Shown piece by piece: positions 1 through 7,155 of a DNA stretch of 26,212 nucleotides. This DNA is from a virus. The notes beneath the pieces are model-generated. The model had not been told where the DNA came from, searched no databases, and saw only the letters and a program-made list of their open reading frames with translations. Both the position numbers and the translations under genes were made by a program. Where the stretch lies: the IMG/VR virus record IMGVR_UViG_3300042482_000882, positions 1-26,212 of that record; one strand, written 5' to 3'. Within the stretch, counting starts at the first letter, position 1. Every line of letters starts with the position of its first letter.

Positions 1-59
1 CCGCCCCGCCCCCCCCAAAAAGACGGAGTAGTATCTCTTTACGCGACCCTTGCGTAGCC

Positions 60-1079
60 CTAAACCCTCCACCAAGCCCGCCAGTCCGCCTTACGCGAAG
101 GCACCGCGTAGGTCTTGAGCACCAGCGCCGTCGAAGAATGCCCCATCTGATGCGCTGTTTTGCCAGCATCCTGGCACCGTCCGAGGTGGTAGGTAGCGAA
201 GGAGTGGCGGAGGGCATTTTCCGGCAGCATGGCCCACGGCACCACGCCCTCGTTGTTCAGCCGCTCGATCAAAGCCTCCCTCTCCCGATAAAGCCGGAGC
301 GATTTCGCCGGCACGATCAGCCCCGATTTTCCTTTGAAAAATTCCTTCCGCCTCGCCAGCGGCTCCGTGAAATCCACGATCCGCTCCGGCAGGCCCGAGC
401 TCTGTTTAGAAACCTCCCGCCGAACCTCAATCTGGCCGGTCTTGGGATCGACATCCTCCCACCGCATTCGATGGACCTCGATGGACCGCAGGCCCGCAAA
501 GGCACCGAGAAGAAACCAAGCGCGCAAAGCATCCGACATCTCCGCATCCAGAATCGACCGCAGTTCCTTCGCCGAGATCAGGGACCGTTTACTCTCAGCC
601 TCCGGCGCCACGACGCGGCGGAATGGATTTCGGTCTAGAAGCTCCATGTCGACGCACCACCGAAAGAACCCGGAGGCGTAACGATGCCACCCCGCCCGCG
701 TGGTCGGCGCGCCCTTAATCTTTCCAAAGACCCGAGCCGCCTGCATCGGCGACACCGCCGCCACCGCGCCAGGGAACGCAACCAAAAGCTCCCCGCATAT
801 TTTTTCCAGTTTCTCACGATGCCGCTCCGAAGCCCCCACCTTGCTCGCTATGTAATCCCGCACCGCCGACTTCATCGACATCCCCGAAGCCGACTGCTCC
901 AAGAGCGAATCCGTCCCACCCTTCTGAAGTTTCTCCAAAAGCCCCGGCCCCGCCGCCCAAGCCTCCGCCTCGGTGCGGTAAAACCGGCGGATCCTTTTGC
1001 CAAAAATTTTCTGTGGAATCGTCAACTTCCAAGGCGTCGAAGGGCGCTGCGGGTAGGGAGTGACAAGATAGGCGCTCAT
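60..1079 (-). CDS. int: Tyrosine recombinase (phage integrase)
   Basis: This is a 339-residue site-specific recombinase that would integrate and excise the phage at a tRNA gene. An N-terminal arm-binding region covers about residues 1-60, a SAM-like core-binding domain about 66-155 (ending RWCVDMELLDRNPF), and the catalytic domain about 165-335. Catalytic residues visible are R198 (AGLRSIE), K225, R291 in NALRHSFATY, H314 (MGHSS) and nucleophile Y324 (LKTYAVP). The usual first histidine of the HxxR box is N288, a variant seen in some integrases. The frame is open to 1121, but I chose the ATG at 1079. The longer start would place the three TGTTGCCC repeats (1084-1111) inside the gene, whereas they look like integrase arm sites. 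The gene sits beside the att core, as expected. No structure was recognised after the stop; positions 1-59 hold only a C-rich tract. Confidence 0.95.
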   Translation of the reverse strand: MSAYLVTPYPQRPSTPWKLTIPQKIFGKRIRRFYRTEAEAWAAGPGLLEKLQKGGTDSLLEQSASGMSMKSAVRDYIASKVGASERHREKLEKICGELLVAFPGAVAAVSPMQAARVFGKIKGAPTTRAGWHRYASGFFRWCVDMELLDRNPFRRVVAPEAESKRSLISAKELRSILDAEMSDALRAWFLLGAFAGLRSIEVHRMRWEDVDPKTGQIEVRREVSKQSSGLPERIVDFTEPLARRKEFFKGKSGLIVPAKSLRLYREREALIERLNNEGVVPWAMLPENALRHSFATYHLGRCQDAGKTAHQMGHSSTALVLKTYAVPSRKADWRAWWRV

Positions 1080-1083
1080 GGTC

Positions 1084-1111
1084 TGTTGCCCACTTGTTGC
1101 CCGTGTTGCCC
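1084..1111. promoter_or_regulatory. Three direct repeats, putative integrase arm-type sites
   Basis: The word TGTTGCCC occurs at 1084-1091, 1095-1102 and 1104-1111, all in the same orientation and spaced 11 and 9 bp. They lie immediately upstream of the integrase ATG and on one side of the tRNA-derived core at 1222-1277. Two more copies in the same orientation lie on the other side at 1314-1331. This is the arrangement of arm-type integrase binding sites in an attP, with the near set also placed for autoregulation of the integrase gene. The repeats are seen directly; the role is inferred. Confidence 0.7.
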
Positions 1112-1221
1112 GAAATCGCAACTATTTTCTTCCACTAGCCTCCACATCCCTCCCGTTGTTTCTGAAAGCCAACCACCCGCCAACCCGCATAAAACCTAGC
1201 CCAAATCGTCACAAGTCGCTC

Positions 1222-1277
1222 TGCCGGCGGCGGGACTCGAACCCGCACTCCGCTTTCGCGAAAACGGATTTTAAGTC
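1222..1277 (-). other. attP core: 3' fragment of tRNA-Leu(UAA)
   Basis: Read on the minus strand, this stretch matches the 3' part of a bacterial tRNA-Leu(UAA). It has the anticodon loop CTTAAAA, the 3' anticodon stem TCCGT, a long class II variable arm, the T arm (GCGGG, TTCGAGT, CCCGC), a 7-nt acceptor strand CGCCGGC and discriminator A. No CCA follows. The 5' half is absent: the bases before the loop (AGCGA) cannot pair with TCCGT. Phages that integrate into tRNA genes carry such a 3' fragment in attP to restore the gene. The predicted attB is therefore a host tRNA-Leu(UAA) gene. Confidence 0.85.
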
Positions 1278-1313
1278 GCTTTCTCGGGTTTGTTTTTCAA
1301 TGACTTGCGGGAG

Positions 1314-1331
1314 TGTTGCCCGTTGTTGCCC
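1314..1331. promoter_or_regulatory. Two direct repeats, putative second arm of attP
   Basis: TGTTGCCC occurs at 1314-1321 and 1324-1331, 10 bp apart and in the same orientation as the three copies at 1084-1111. The tRNA-derived core lies between the two groups. The last base overlaps the stop codon of the amidase gene. A single copy in the opposite orientation at 1460-1467 is inside the amidase coding sequence and is probably chance. Confidence 0.65.
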
Positions 1332-1939
1332 TAAAGGACTTTATTTAGAGCCGCGAGGAGGGCGGCGTGGGCGGCGGGGGAGCAGTCGTCTTTGCGGCCG
1401 GGGGCGATGTCGGCGTGGCGCAGGATGTTTGCGAGGGGGATGTGGTGTTCGCGGAGGATGGGCAACAAGTATTCCACGGCGCTGAGGAGGGCGTCTTCGC
1501 TGAGCGGAGTTTGATAGGTGTCTCCTTCCCAGGCCATGCCGACGCTGAATGAGTTGGCGTCTTTGCGACCTTGCCACGAGGAGACTCCGGCGTGCCAGGT
1601 TCGCTGGGTGGGGAGGGCGAGAGTCGTGCGTTTTCCGTTGCGGGCGATTATGCAGTGATACGAGACTTTGCTCACGGGGTCACAGCACCATGAGACGCTG
1701 CCCGCGTAGGCTCCGCTCGTGTGGTGCAAGATCACATGGGTGGGCTTGATGACGCGGCCCGCGCTGATGTTTGGGGTGCGCTTGTTCGTCTGCTGGTAAA
1801 ACTTCGGCTCGGGCTTGAGGGTGCCGGAGGTTTTGGCCGGGGAGGTTTTGGCGGGCTTCGCGGGCTTCGGCTCAGGCGCGGGCGCGGGGGATTGCGCCGG
1901 GCGTGGCAACATGAAGAAGCGGGCGAGGAGCGAAATCAT
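1331..1939 (-). CDS. N-acetylmuramoyl-L-alanine amidase (endolysin)
   Basis: This 202-residue lysis enzyme would cleave the amide bond between N-acetylmuramate and the peptide stem at the end of infection. The Amidase_2 (T7 lysozyme-like) domain covers about residues 65-200. Probable zinc ligands are H72 or H73 (ILHHTSG), H175 (LRHADIAPGRKDDCSP) and C186, with H116 also nearby. The N-terminus begins with a short hydrophobic stretch (residues 1-12), then a Pro/Ala/Lys-rich linker to about residue 45. It could be a weak signal anchor, but is too short to be sure. The ATG at 1939 overlaps the TGA of the upstream lipoprotein gene (ATGA), and a Shine-Dalgarno-like AAGGA lies 4 nt before the start. 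It is the last gene of the lysis cassette and abuts attP. Confidence 0.93.
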   Translation of the reverse strand: MISLLARFFMLPRPAQSPAPAPEPKPAKPAKTSPAKTSGTLKPEPKFYQQTNKRTPNISAGRVIKPTHVILHHTSGAYAGSVSWCCDPVSKVSYHCIIARNGKRTTLALPTQRTWHAGVSSWQGRKDANSFSVGMAWEGDTYQTPLSEDALLSAVEYLLPILREHHIPLANILRHADIAPGRKDDCSPAAHAALLAALNKVL

Positions 1940-2187
1940 TTGTCCTTCAGGGCGGGCATGGTTTTTTGGAACTCGCCGAGGGCGTTCCAGAGGTCGCGGT
2001 TCGCGGCTTCGCCTTCGCTGAGGCGTGGCTCAAAGCGCACGGTGGCGCGGATGTGGAGCGTGCCAGCCTCGCCGATCCGGTCGCCGAATGGAGGCATCGG
2101 GACGGCCACGCACGAGGTCAGGAAGGCCATTGCGAGGAAGAGCCAGCCGAGGATCATCAACACGGCGGCGACTTGCTTGGGGGTCAT
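1936..2187 (-). CDS. Small lipoprotein, possible outer-membrane spanin
   Basis: This 83-residue protein has a signal peptide with a hydrophobic core at about residues 6-24 and a lipobox LTSC, so C26 is the probable lipidated residue. The mature part is about 58 residues with no recognised domain. Between a holin-like gene and the endolysin gene, a short lipoprotein is most simply an o-spanin (Rz1-like), which disrupts the outer membrane with an inner-membrane partner. The likely partner is the protein at 2385-2654. The start overlaps the upstream stop (ATGA), and its own stop overlaps the amidase start. Lipoprotein nature is well supported; the spanin role is inferred from context. Confidence 0.7.
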   Translation of the reverse strand: MTPKQVAAVLMILGWLFLAMAFLTSCVAVPMPPFGDRIGEAGTLHIRATVRFEPRLSEGEAANRDLWNALGEFQKTMPALKDK

Positions 2188-2357
2188 TTTTCTTTTCGCA
2201 GCAGATTGATCAATCCCGTGAGGCCGAGCCCCGCCGCCACGATTTGGTTCTGGAGCTCGGGTTCCAGACGCAGGCCCAGAGCAGTGGCCAGTAAAATCGC
2301 ACCCCTCCAGGAAGACGATTCGGAGGCTCTGTCGAGAATGTAAAAGATTGCTTTCAT
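2184..2357 (-). CDS. Small holin-like membrane protein
   Basis: This 57-residue protein starts MKAIFYILDR and ends NLLRKEK. A central WRGAILLATALGL stretch and a C-terminal IVAAGLGLTGLINLL stretch form two short hydrophobic segments separated by LEPELQNQ. The pattern is common among tiny phage lysis-cassette membrane proteins thought to act as holins. The ATG at 2357 lies 21 nt after a TTTGACAC word, and the stop overlaps the lipoprotein ATG (ATGA). With the amidase and two spanin-like genes, it completes a plausible lysis cassette. The reading frame is convincing; the holin role is inferred from size, hydrophobicity and place. Confidence 0.65.
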   Translation of the reverse strand: MKAIFYILDRASESSSWRGAILLATALGLRLEPELQNQIVAAGLGLTGLINLLRKEK

Positions 2358-2370
2358 GCTTCGCGGCGGG

Positions 2371-2378
2371 GTGTCAAA
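2371..2378 (-). repeat. TTTGACAC junction word (first of about ten)
   Basis: The minus strand reads TTTGACAC here, 21 nt before the start of the holin-like gene. Other exact copies are at 8803-8810, 11479-11486, 18581-18588, 19321-19328, 20645-20652, 23260-23267 and 23551-23558. One-mismatch copies (TTTGACAA) are at 6925-6932 and 21168-21175. All exact copies lie at junctions between consecutive genes. The distance to the next start is 20-21 nt in five cases, 26-27 in two and 55-58 in three. At 6925, 18581, 20645 and 23260 the embedded TGA is the stop of the upstream gene. The function is unknown. Confidence 0.75.
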
Positions 2379-2384
2379 GGCCGC

Positions 2385-2654
2385 TCACTGGCGGTTGGCG
2401 AGGATTTGCTCGATGCGTTTGGTTCTCTCGTCAATGCGGGCCAATGTCTCGGCTCGGTCGGCGGCGACGGCTTCGATTTTTTGCAAGCGGGCTTCCTGCT
2501 TTTCGTTTTCGATCTCCACGCGGGTGACTTTTTCGGGGAGAATCCACCAAGCCTGGCTGATCGAAAATATCGTGGCGACGAGCGCCAGCGCGGCGATGGC
2601 CTCCCCGATGGAGAGGCGCACGCCGGGGCGATTGCGGACGGTTTCGGTAGACAT
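2385..2654 (-). CDS. Single-span membrane protein with coiled coil, possible inner-membrane spanin
   Basis: This 89-residue protein has a basic N-terminus, one transmembrane segment at about residues 17-38 (ending AWWILP), then a charged helical tail to the end with heptad-like spacing (VEIENEKQEARLQKIEA). By the positive-inside rule the tail would be periplasmic. That is the topology of an i-spanin (Rz-like), and a lipoprotein partner lies two genes downstream. Alternatives are an accessory holin or a haemolysin XhlA-like protein. The ATG overlaps the TAA of the large fibre gene by one base (TAATG). The gene and topology are well supported; the name is tentative. Confidence 0.6.
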   Translation of the reverse strand: MSTETVRNRPGVRLSIGEAIAALALVATIFSISQAWWILPEKVTRVEIENEKQEARLQKIEAVAADRAETLARIDERTKRIEQILANRQ

Positions 2655-5185
2655 TAGCTGTTAGCCTGGGCGATGAGATTTCCGACGATGGCCGTGGTAG
2701 CCACATTGGCGAGGCGCTCGGTGTTCAAGGCCGAAACTTTCGTGAGTTCGGTGCTTAACTCGGAACGCACGGCTGATGCCACGGTGGCCGCTGAGGGCGC
2801 TGCGACCCCGGCGATGGCGGCCTCGAGAAGGCTTTGGTCTGCGGGATCGCTCGGCAGCGCATCGGTCTTCGATTTGATCGCCGAAAGCTGGGTCGAGTTG
2901 CTATCGAGTTCTTGGCGAATCTCGATGGCGGTCGGGCCGCTGGCGCTGGTGAGCGTGCGGGCATTGTAGTCCCAGATGTCGGCGGGAGTGACTGATGCCG
3001 GCGCGTTCGTGAGGTTTGTCACCGTGGCAAGCGTGCCGGATGGCGAGAGTCTCGAAGACACCGAGGCATCCAGACGCCCGAGTTCTGTTGCGAGTTCAGT
3101 TCGCACAGCTCCGGCCACTGTTGAGGCTGATGGCGCCGAGGATGTCGGGATGCTGTCGATTTTTCCGCCGACGCGCTCGAGGTCGCTGCGGATGGCTGCG
3201 ACAAGCGAAACTTCCGAGAGGTTCTGGTTGCCGATCGCTCCCACGATTGCGTTGAGCACGGCTTGGCCGTCGCCTTCGTTGAGGAGCGAGCCTTCCACGG
3301 CGGCGCTGATCTGCGCGGTGGTGGGGATGTCGGAGACCGCTGCGGGCGAGGCCGGGAGGTTGTCGGTTTTGCTTTTGATCGCAGAGATGTCCGAGTTGGC
3401 TGGCGCGGTGTAAGAGGCCGAGGCCAGTCGGCTTGAAACGGAGGCGTCGAGATTGCTGAGTTCGGTCAGCTCGGCGCGAACGGCTGAAGCCACAGCGGCG
3501 GCTGTCGGGGCGCTGGTCGGGGCTGTGTAGGCTGCCGAGGCCAGTCGGCTAGAAACCGAGGCATCCAGATTAGAAAGCTCGGTCAGTTCGGTGCGAACGG
3601 CGGAGGCCACAGAGGCGGCACTAGGCACGCTCGGCAGGTCGCCGGTCGTGAGGGTTGAGCGGCTGGAGATCGTGGCGTCGAGGTTGGCGAGCTTGGTCGA
3701 GTTGGAATCCATTTCCTCACGGATTTGGACGACGCTGGGGATCGTGAGACCAAAGATGGCAGCTTCAACGAGGCTTTGGTCGGCGGGGTCGCTCGGCAAC
3801 GCATCGGTCTTGCTCTTGATGGCCGAGATGTCCGAGGTCGGGATGTCAGCGGCCACGGCGCGGGTGCTGGTGGCGACATCCAAGCGCGAAAGCTCGGTGG
3901 ATAGCTCCGTTCTCACCTGGCTGGCGATTTGGCTCGGCGTCGGCACGGTCGGCGCATTGGTAAGGGTTGTCGCGGTATCGACCAATCCGCCGGTGATGGT
4001 GCGCGTTGCAGCAGCCCAAACGGCATTTGCAACATCCGACGCACTTAGCGCCGCAGTGCCGACGGTATTATCGACGGGGACTCCCGTTGCCACGGTTGCA
4101 GGGCTTGGAACGGCGCAGGCGCCGGTCAACGCGCCGCTCGCGTAGCTCACGCCGAGGCGGACATTGCCGACCGCTGGCATTTCGCCTTGCGTTGCGTCCA
4201 CAAGTATTTTTGCAGCGCCGGAATCGACCCAGTTAAAAATCGCTTGATTCAGCGAGTTCCTTTTGAGGCGGACGAATCCGGTGACGGGTGACATCCCGCG
4301 CAGGCCATATTCTAACTCGCGGACCTCGACTACTCCTGCATTCCCACTATTGGCAATGCCGGTTGCCGCAGTGAGACCGACCGAGCCTAAGCCAAAGGCA
4401 TTCCCGACGGCGCGGGTGGCGGTGACAGACCCGCTGGACGCGTTTGTGACGCCAGGACCAGAGACACCGCCGGTTGCATTGCCGGTAATGGCAATAACTC
4501 CCCCAGCAGCATTATTTACGCCACTGCCACCTGATGCACTTCCGCCGGTTGCATTCCCGGTAATGTTGATCGTGCCGGTGGAAGCGTTTCCTACAGCGGG
4601 ACCGACTGCTCCGAGGCAGTTGCCCGTGATGTTGATCGTGCCGGCGCTGAAATTTTCAAGTGCATTGCCTCCAGCTCCGCCGCCGCCAGTAGCCGTGCCG
4701 ACAAAATTGATTGTTCCACCCCATACATTGCCAATCGCACCGCCTAAGCTTGAAGATTTCATATCCCCCGTTGCGTTGCCGGTAAAATTCAGCGTGCCAT
4801 TTCCCGTCAGGTTTACCGGGCGGCTGCCGCCACTCGTATTAACCGAGGTCACATTGCCGACAATCGAGGCGGAAAGCGGTGCGCTAAATGCGCAGTTGAC
4901 AACGTTCGCCACGCCGGATACATTATTTTGCAAAATGTTGGCGGTCAGAGTCAAGCCAGCGGCGAGGGTAAATGTGCCGCCTGCTGTGGCACCACCGAAA
5001 GTGTCGTTACGCAGTTGGCCGGAGCCTCCGAGGTTAGTATCGACATTGATCGCGATGGCAAATGAGTTTGAGACCAGGACATCGCCTGCGGCGAATGTGA
5101 CAGCCGATGCCGTGCCGCCGGGCGCGGTCGCCCAGACATCGGTGGCGTTGATGTTTCCTGCCTTGCGGGCGTAGTATGTAGGCAT
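2654..5185 (-). CDS. Large repetitive tail fibre or tail spike protein
   Basis: At 843 residues this is the largest fibre-type protein here. Residues about 60-270 are rich in Gly, Asn, Thr and Val with recurring NxTGNxTG turns (such as GTINITGNATGG), which suggests a beta-helix or beta-solenoid. Residues about 370-830 hold repeats of the type AVRTELTELSNLDASVSSRL, interspersed with DISAIKSKTDALPSDPADQS units, and look like a helical or trimeric shaft. An AAGGA lies about 10 nt before the ATG at 5185, one of the few Shine-Dalgarno sites in the window. It follows a 95-residue gene and precedes the lysis cassette, so it is the last structural gene. A receptor-binding or host-surface role is inferred; no enzymatic motif was seen. 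Confidence 0.8.
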   Translation of the reverse strand: MPTYYARKAGNINATDVWATAPGGTASAVTFAAGDVLVSNSFAIAINVDTNLGGSGQLRNDTFGGATAGGTFTLAAGLTLTANILQNNVSGVANVVNCAFSAPLSASIVGNVTSVNTSGGSRPVNLTGNGTLNFTGNATGDMKSSSLGGAIGNVWGGTINFVGTATGGGGAGGNALENFSAGTINITGNCLGAVGPAVGNASTGTINITGNATGGSASGGSGVNNAAGGVIAITGNATGGVSGPGVTNASSGSVTATRAVGNAFGLGSVGLTAATGIANSGNAGVVEVRELEYGLRGMSPVTGFVRLKRNSLNQAIFNWVDSGAAKILVDATQGEMPAVGNVRLGVSYASGALTGACAVPSPATVATGVPVDNTVGTAALSASDVANAVWAAATRTITGGLVDTATTLTNAPTVPTPSQIASQVRTELSTELSRLDVATSTRAVAADIPTSDISAIKSKTDALPSDPADQSLVEAAIFGLTIPSVVQIREEMDSNSTKLANLDATISSRSTLTTGDLPSVPSAASVASAVRTELTELSNLDASVSSRLASAAYTAPTSAPTAAAVASAVRAELTELSNLDASVSSRLASASYTAPANSDISAIKSKTDNLPASPAAVSDIPTTAQISAAVEGSLLNEGDGQAVLNAIVGAIGNQNLSEVSLVAAIRSDLERVGGKIDSIPTSSAPSASTVAGAVRTELATELGRLDASVSSRLSPSGTLATVTNLTNAPASVTPADIWDYNARTLTSASGPTAIEIRQELDSNSTQLSAIKSKTDALPSDPADQSLLEAAIAGVAAPSAATVASAVRSELSTELTKVSALNTERLANVATTAIVGNLIAQANS
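3417..3650 (-). repeat. 117-bp tandem repeat inside the fibre gene
   Basis: Two adjacent units begin at 3417 and 3534, each with GCCGAGGCCAGTCGG. They encode near-identical 39-residue blocks containing LTELSNLDASVSSRLASA, YTAP and AAVASAVR. The spacing is an exact multiple of three, so unit gain or loss would keep the frame and change fibre length. More diverged copies occur at about 2745-2830, 3050-3130 and 3860-3930. Confidence 0.75.
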
Positions 5186-5188
5186 GGC

Positions 5189-5476
5189 TTAGAGTCCTTT
5201 CGCGACGAGGTAGGATTGAAGGGCGGCTTGGATCGCGCCGATGGCGGTTTGCTCTTCAGCGGAGGCTTGGGAGAGCGATCCGAGGACCACGGCTTTGCGG
5301 TGTTCCATGCCTGCCTGCTCGACCACACCATCTTCGATTCGGGTCGGGATGAGGGACATGGCTACATTCGCGTCTGGTTGTCCAGTTTCGGGTTTGTAAA
5401 ATCCAGTGATCGCCAGTTGGAGAGAATAACGGTCGTAGGATTTTGAGTCGATTTGGAGTGGAGTGGATGCTGTCAT
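5189..5476 (-). CDS. Small tail-region protein, unknown function
   Basis: This 95-residue protein begins MTASTPLQIDSKSYDRYSLQ and contains PTRIEDGVVEQAGMEHRKAV, then an Ala/Gln-rich helix ending LVAKGL. I chose the ATG at 5476; the frame runs upstream to 5695, but that part overlaps the previous gene and has low-complexity His/Arg composition. The stop is 3 nt before the large fibre start, so the two are probably co-translated. No domain was recognised. The position between fibre genes suggests a tail-tip component or fibre-assembly helper. Confidence 0.75.
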   Translation of the reverse strand: MTASTPLQIDSKSYDRYSLQLAITGFYKPETGQPDANVAMSLIPTRIEDGVVEQAGMEHRKAVVLGSLSQASAEEQTAIGAIQAALQSYLVAKGL

Positions 5477-5493
5477 GGTGTTGGATTTGAGGT

Positions 5494-5874
5494 TTAAGAA
5501 AATTGGAGGTTGGTTTTGTTCGACCACGCGCCGGTGGCGGAGCTTTCGGTGCTGGTGGTGCCGGAGGCGTTGAAGATGGTGCGGGAGATTTCCCAGGCGG
5601 CGCTGTCGTAGACGCTGCCGGTGTTGGGGAAGTCCGAGTAAAGGAGAAAGCCGAGGAAGGTGGTGGTGCCGTCGGAGGAGAGATCGAATGCCCACACGCG
5701 GTCGGGGGCGTCTTTTGTGCCGGCCAATTTGTAGACTTCGCCGGTGGAGGGGTGCTTGGCGTAGATTCGGCGGTCGGTGTGATTGACCGAGATCGCGCCG
5801 GGGGCGAGCTGGTCGGCGGTTGGGATTTTGCCCGCGACCGTCGAGAGTTTGGGAACGATTTGTGTGTTTGCCAT
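5494..5874 (-). CDS. Small fibre-type protein sharing a C-terminal domain with the 543-aa fibre
   Basis: This 126-residue protein has an N-terminal part (TQIVPKLSTVAGKIPTADQL, then SVNHTDRRIYAKHPSTGEVY) typical of short phage tail-tip modules that precede a display domain. Its C-terminal half, about residues 60-126, resembles the C-terminus of the 7152-8783 fibre. The shared pattern is FDxSxDGxTTxxGxLL, a Trp followed by xxxRxxxNAxG, then SATGxWxN and a final LxF. The same domain is thus presented by two genes in one genome. The exact role is unknown; structural tail or fibre tip is likely. Confidence 0.75.
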   Translation of the reverse strand: MANTQIVPKLSTVAGKIPTADQLAPGAISVNHTDRRIYAKHPSTGEVYKLAGTKDAPDRVWAFDLSSDGTTTFLGFLLYSDFPNTGSVYDSAAWEISRTIFNASGTTSTESSATGAWSNKTNLQFS

Positions 5875-5913
5875 GTGGCGGGTTTTGATTTCGCGGAGTT
5901 AGACCCCCCGCGT

Positions 5914-5940
5914 GGCGGAGCGCTATTTGAGCGCCCCGCC
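5914..5940 (-). terminator. Strong 11-bp hairpin between fibre genes
   Basis: An inverted repeat with arms GGCGGGGCGCT and AGCGCTCCGCC (minus-strand sense) and a CAAAT loop lies between the coiled-coil fibre gene and the 126-residue gene. In the minus-strand transcript the one non-Watson-Crick pair is G-U; in the opposite transcript it would be A-C, so the structure suits minus-strand RNA. No U tract follows. It may be a weak terminator, an RNA-stability element or an attenuator. Confidence 0.55.
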
Positions 5941-5956
5941 GGGGTTGGGTTAGTTA

Positions 5957-6874
5957 CTAGTAGCTGCCGCCGTCGATCGTGGTCTCGAGGGCAGTGATGC
6001 GGGTCTCGTGGTCGGCCACATCGGCCTCGACTGCGTCCAGGCGGCTGTCCGCGCTGGCGTTTTCGAGGGTGGTGATTCTGTTGGACAACGAGGTATCGGC
6101 TGTCGAACGAGTCGAGCTTTCCGAATCCAGATTGCTCTGGACTGCGGCGATGTCGGACTCGAGGCCGGACACATCCGATGCGCGGGAAGCGGCTTCGGCT
6201 GAGACTGCGGCGATGCGAGCGGATTCCTCGGAAACGATATCTGCTTCCGCTGCGGTGACTCGTGTCGTCAGCGCGCTGAGGTCGCTCGAGACGCCATTGA
6301 TCGAGGTCTGAAGACCGGAGTCGCCAGCGATGCGTGCGGTCTCTTCAGCGGCGATGTCGTCGTTGATCGCGAGGATGGCGGCTGCCAGGGCGTTGTCGTT
6401 GGTCAGATCGACCGAATTGATCAGGGTGACGATTTCCGCGAAGCTGTCCTTGTCGGCGCTTGATGCTGAGAGGATCGCGTCGATGCGGCCTTTTTCCGTG
6501 GTGATCTTGCCGTCGAGAACGAGGTCGGCTGCTTCGCGAGCGGATTGCTCGGCGGAAACTGCCGCGATGCGCGCTGTCTCCTCAGCGGAGATGTCGTCAG
6601 CGAGGTCGCTTTCGGCACCTTGGGCGCGGGAGATTTCGGCGTTGAGGTTCGAGGTGAGAGTCGAATCCGCTGCGCTGCGCAGGTCGGCTTCGGCTTGGAC
6701 CGCGTCGTTGACGAAGGTCTTTGTTGCGAATGTGTGGCTGCCGCCGATTGCGACTGGGCCGTTTGCTGTTCCTACAAAAAGTGAGGAATTTTGAAGGTCC
6801 ATTGCCAACTCGCCAGTCTGAAGACTGATCGGAGCGCCTGAACCGCGTTTGATTTTAAGGATTGGATTTGCCAT
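5957..6874 (-). CDS. Coiled-coil tail fibre protein
   Basis: This 305-residue protein opens with KIKRGSGAPISLQTGELAMD and SSLFVGTANGPVAIGG. That motif is common at the N-terminus of phage tail fibres and tropism-type proteins and probably anchors them to the tail tip. The rest, about residues 50-300, is a long Ala/Glu/Ser-rich coiled coil with repeats such as AEETARIAAVSAEQSAREAA and ends LETTIDGGSY, without a large globular tip. It may need a partner to supply the tip. The start at 6874 lies 58 nt after a TTTGACAA word, with a CCACC-rich leader and no Shine-Dalgarno site. Confidence 0.85.
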   Translation of the reverse strand: MANPILKIKRGSGAPISLQTGELAMDLQNSSLFVGTANGPVAIGGSHTFATKTFVNDAVQAEADLRSAADSTLTSNLNAEISRAQGAESDLADDISAEETARIAAVSAEQSAREAADLVLDGKITTEKGRIDAILSASSADKDSFAEIVTLINSVDLTNDNALAAAILAINDDIAAEETARIAGDSGLQTSINGVSSDLSALTTRVTAAEADIVSEESARIAAVSAEAASRASDVSGLESDIAAVQSNLDSESSTRSTADTSLSNRITTLENASADSRLDAVEADVADHETRITALETTIDGGSY

Positions 6875-6927
6875 GGCTGATTAGGTGGTGGTGGTTGTTG
6901 TTTGGGCTGTTCGTGGTGGGGTGATTG

Positions 6928-7155
6928 TCAAAAAGTGCCGGCGTCGATGACGGGGATCATGAGGGCGTAGGCGCTCGCGGAGGGCGACCATCGGTAGGGC
7001 ATTCCCTCGTCAAGGGCCATGTAGAGGCGGTCGGTTTTTCCGATGCTCGGAAAGCTCGAGCGGCTCGGGTATTCGACGACGCTCGGCGGGAGGGTGAGTT
7101 CGAACGAGGAGAGGTCGAGCGTCTGCGTGAGGTTGCTTTCGGTGATTGTTGTCAT
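6928..7155 (-). CDS. Small tail-tip protein
   Basis: This 75-residue protein carries EYPSRSSFPSIGKTDRLYMA and LDEGMPYRWSPS. This short module (a FPSxG turn, then a LYxALD strand and a YRW strand) is frequent in phage tail and fibre proteins. Its ATG overlaps the stop of the 543-residue fibre gene (ATGA), so it is probably translated by reinitiation and made with it. Its stop lies inside TTTTTGACAAT, one of the junction words. It may be an adaptor or trimerisation module; the function is not certain. Confidence 0.75.
   Translation of the reverse strand: MTTITESNLTQTLDLSSFELTLPPSVVEYPSRSSFPSIGKTDRLYMALDEGMPYRWSPSASAYALMIPVIDAGTF

Noticed and set aside
1213-1280. AAGTCGCT direct repeats at 1213-1220 and 1273-1280 flanking the tRNA fragment
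   Set aside because: The copies are only 8 bp and one lies partly in the anticodon loop sequence. They could be core-type sites, but chance is as likely, so I do not annotate them.
1460-1467. Sixth TGTTGCCC copy, opposite orientation
   Set aside because: It is a single copy inside the conserved amidase coding region and inverted relative to the other five; probably coincidence.
2371-2378. TTTGACAC as a -35 promoter element (TTGACA)
   Set aside because: At most copies a 16-18 nt spacer would put the -10 at or beyond the next start codon, and no TATAAT-like sequence is present even at the copies 55-58 nt away.
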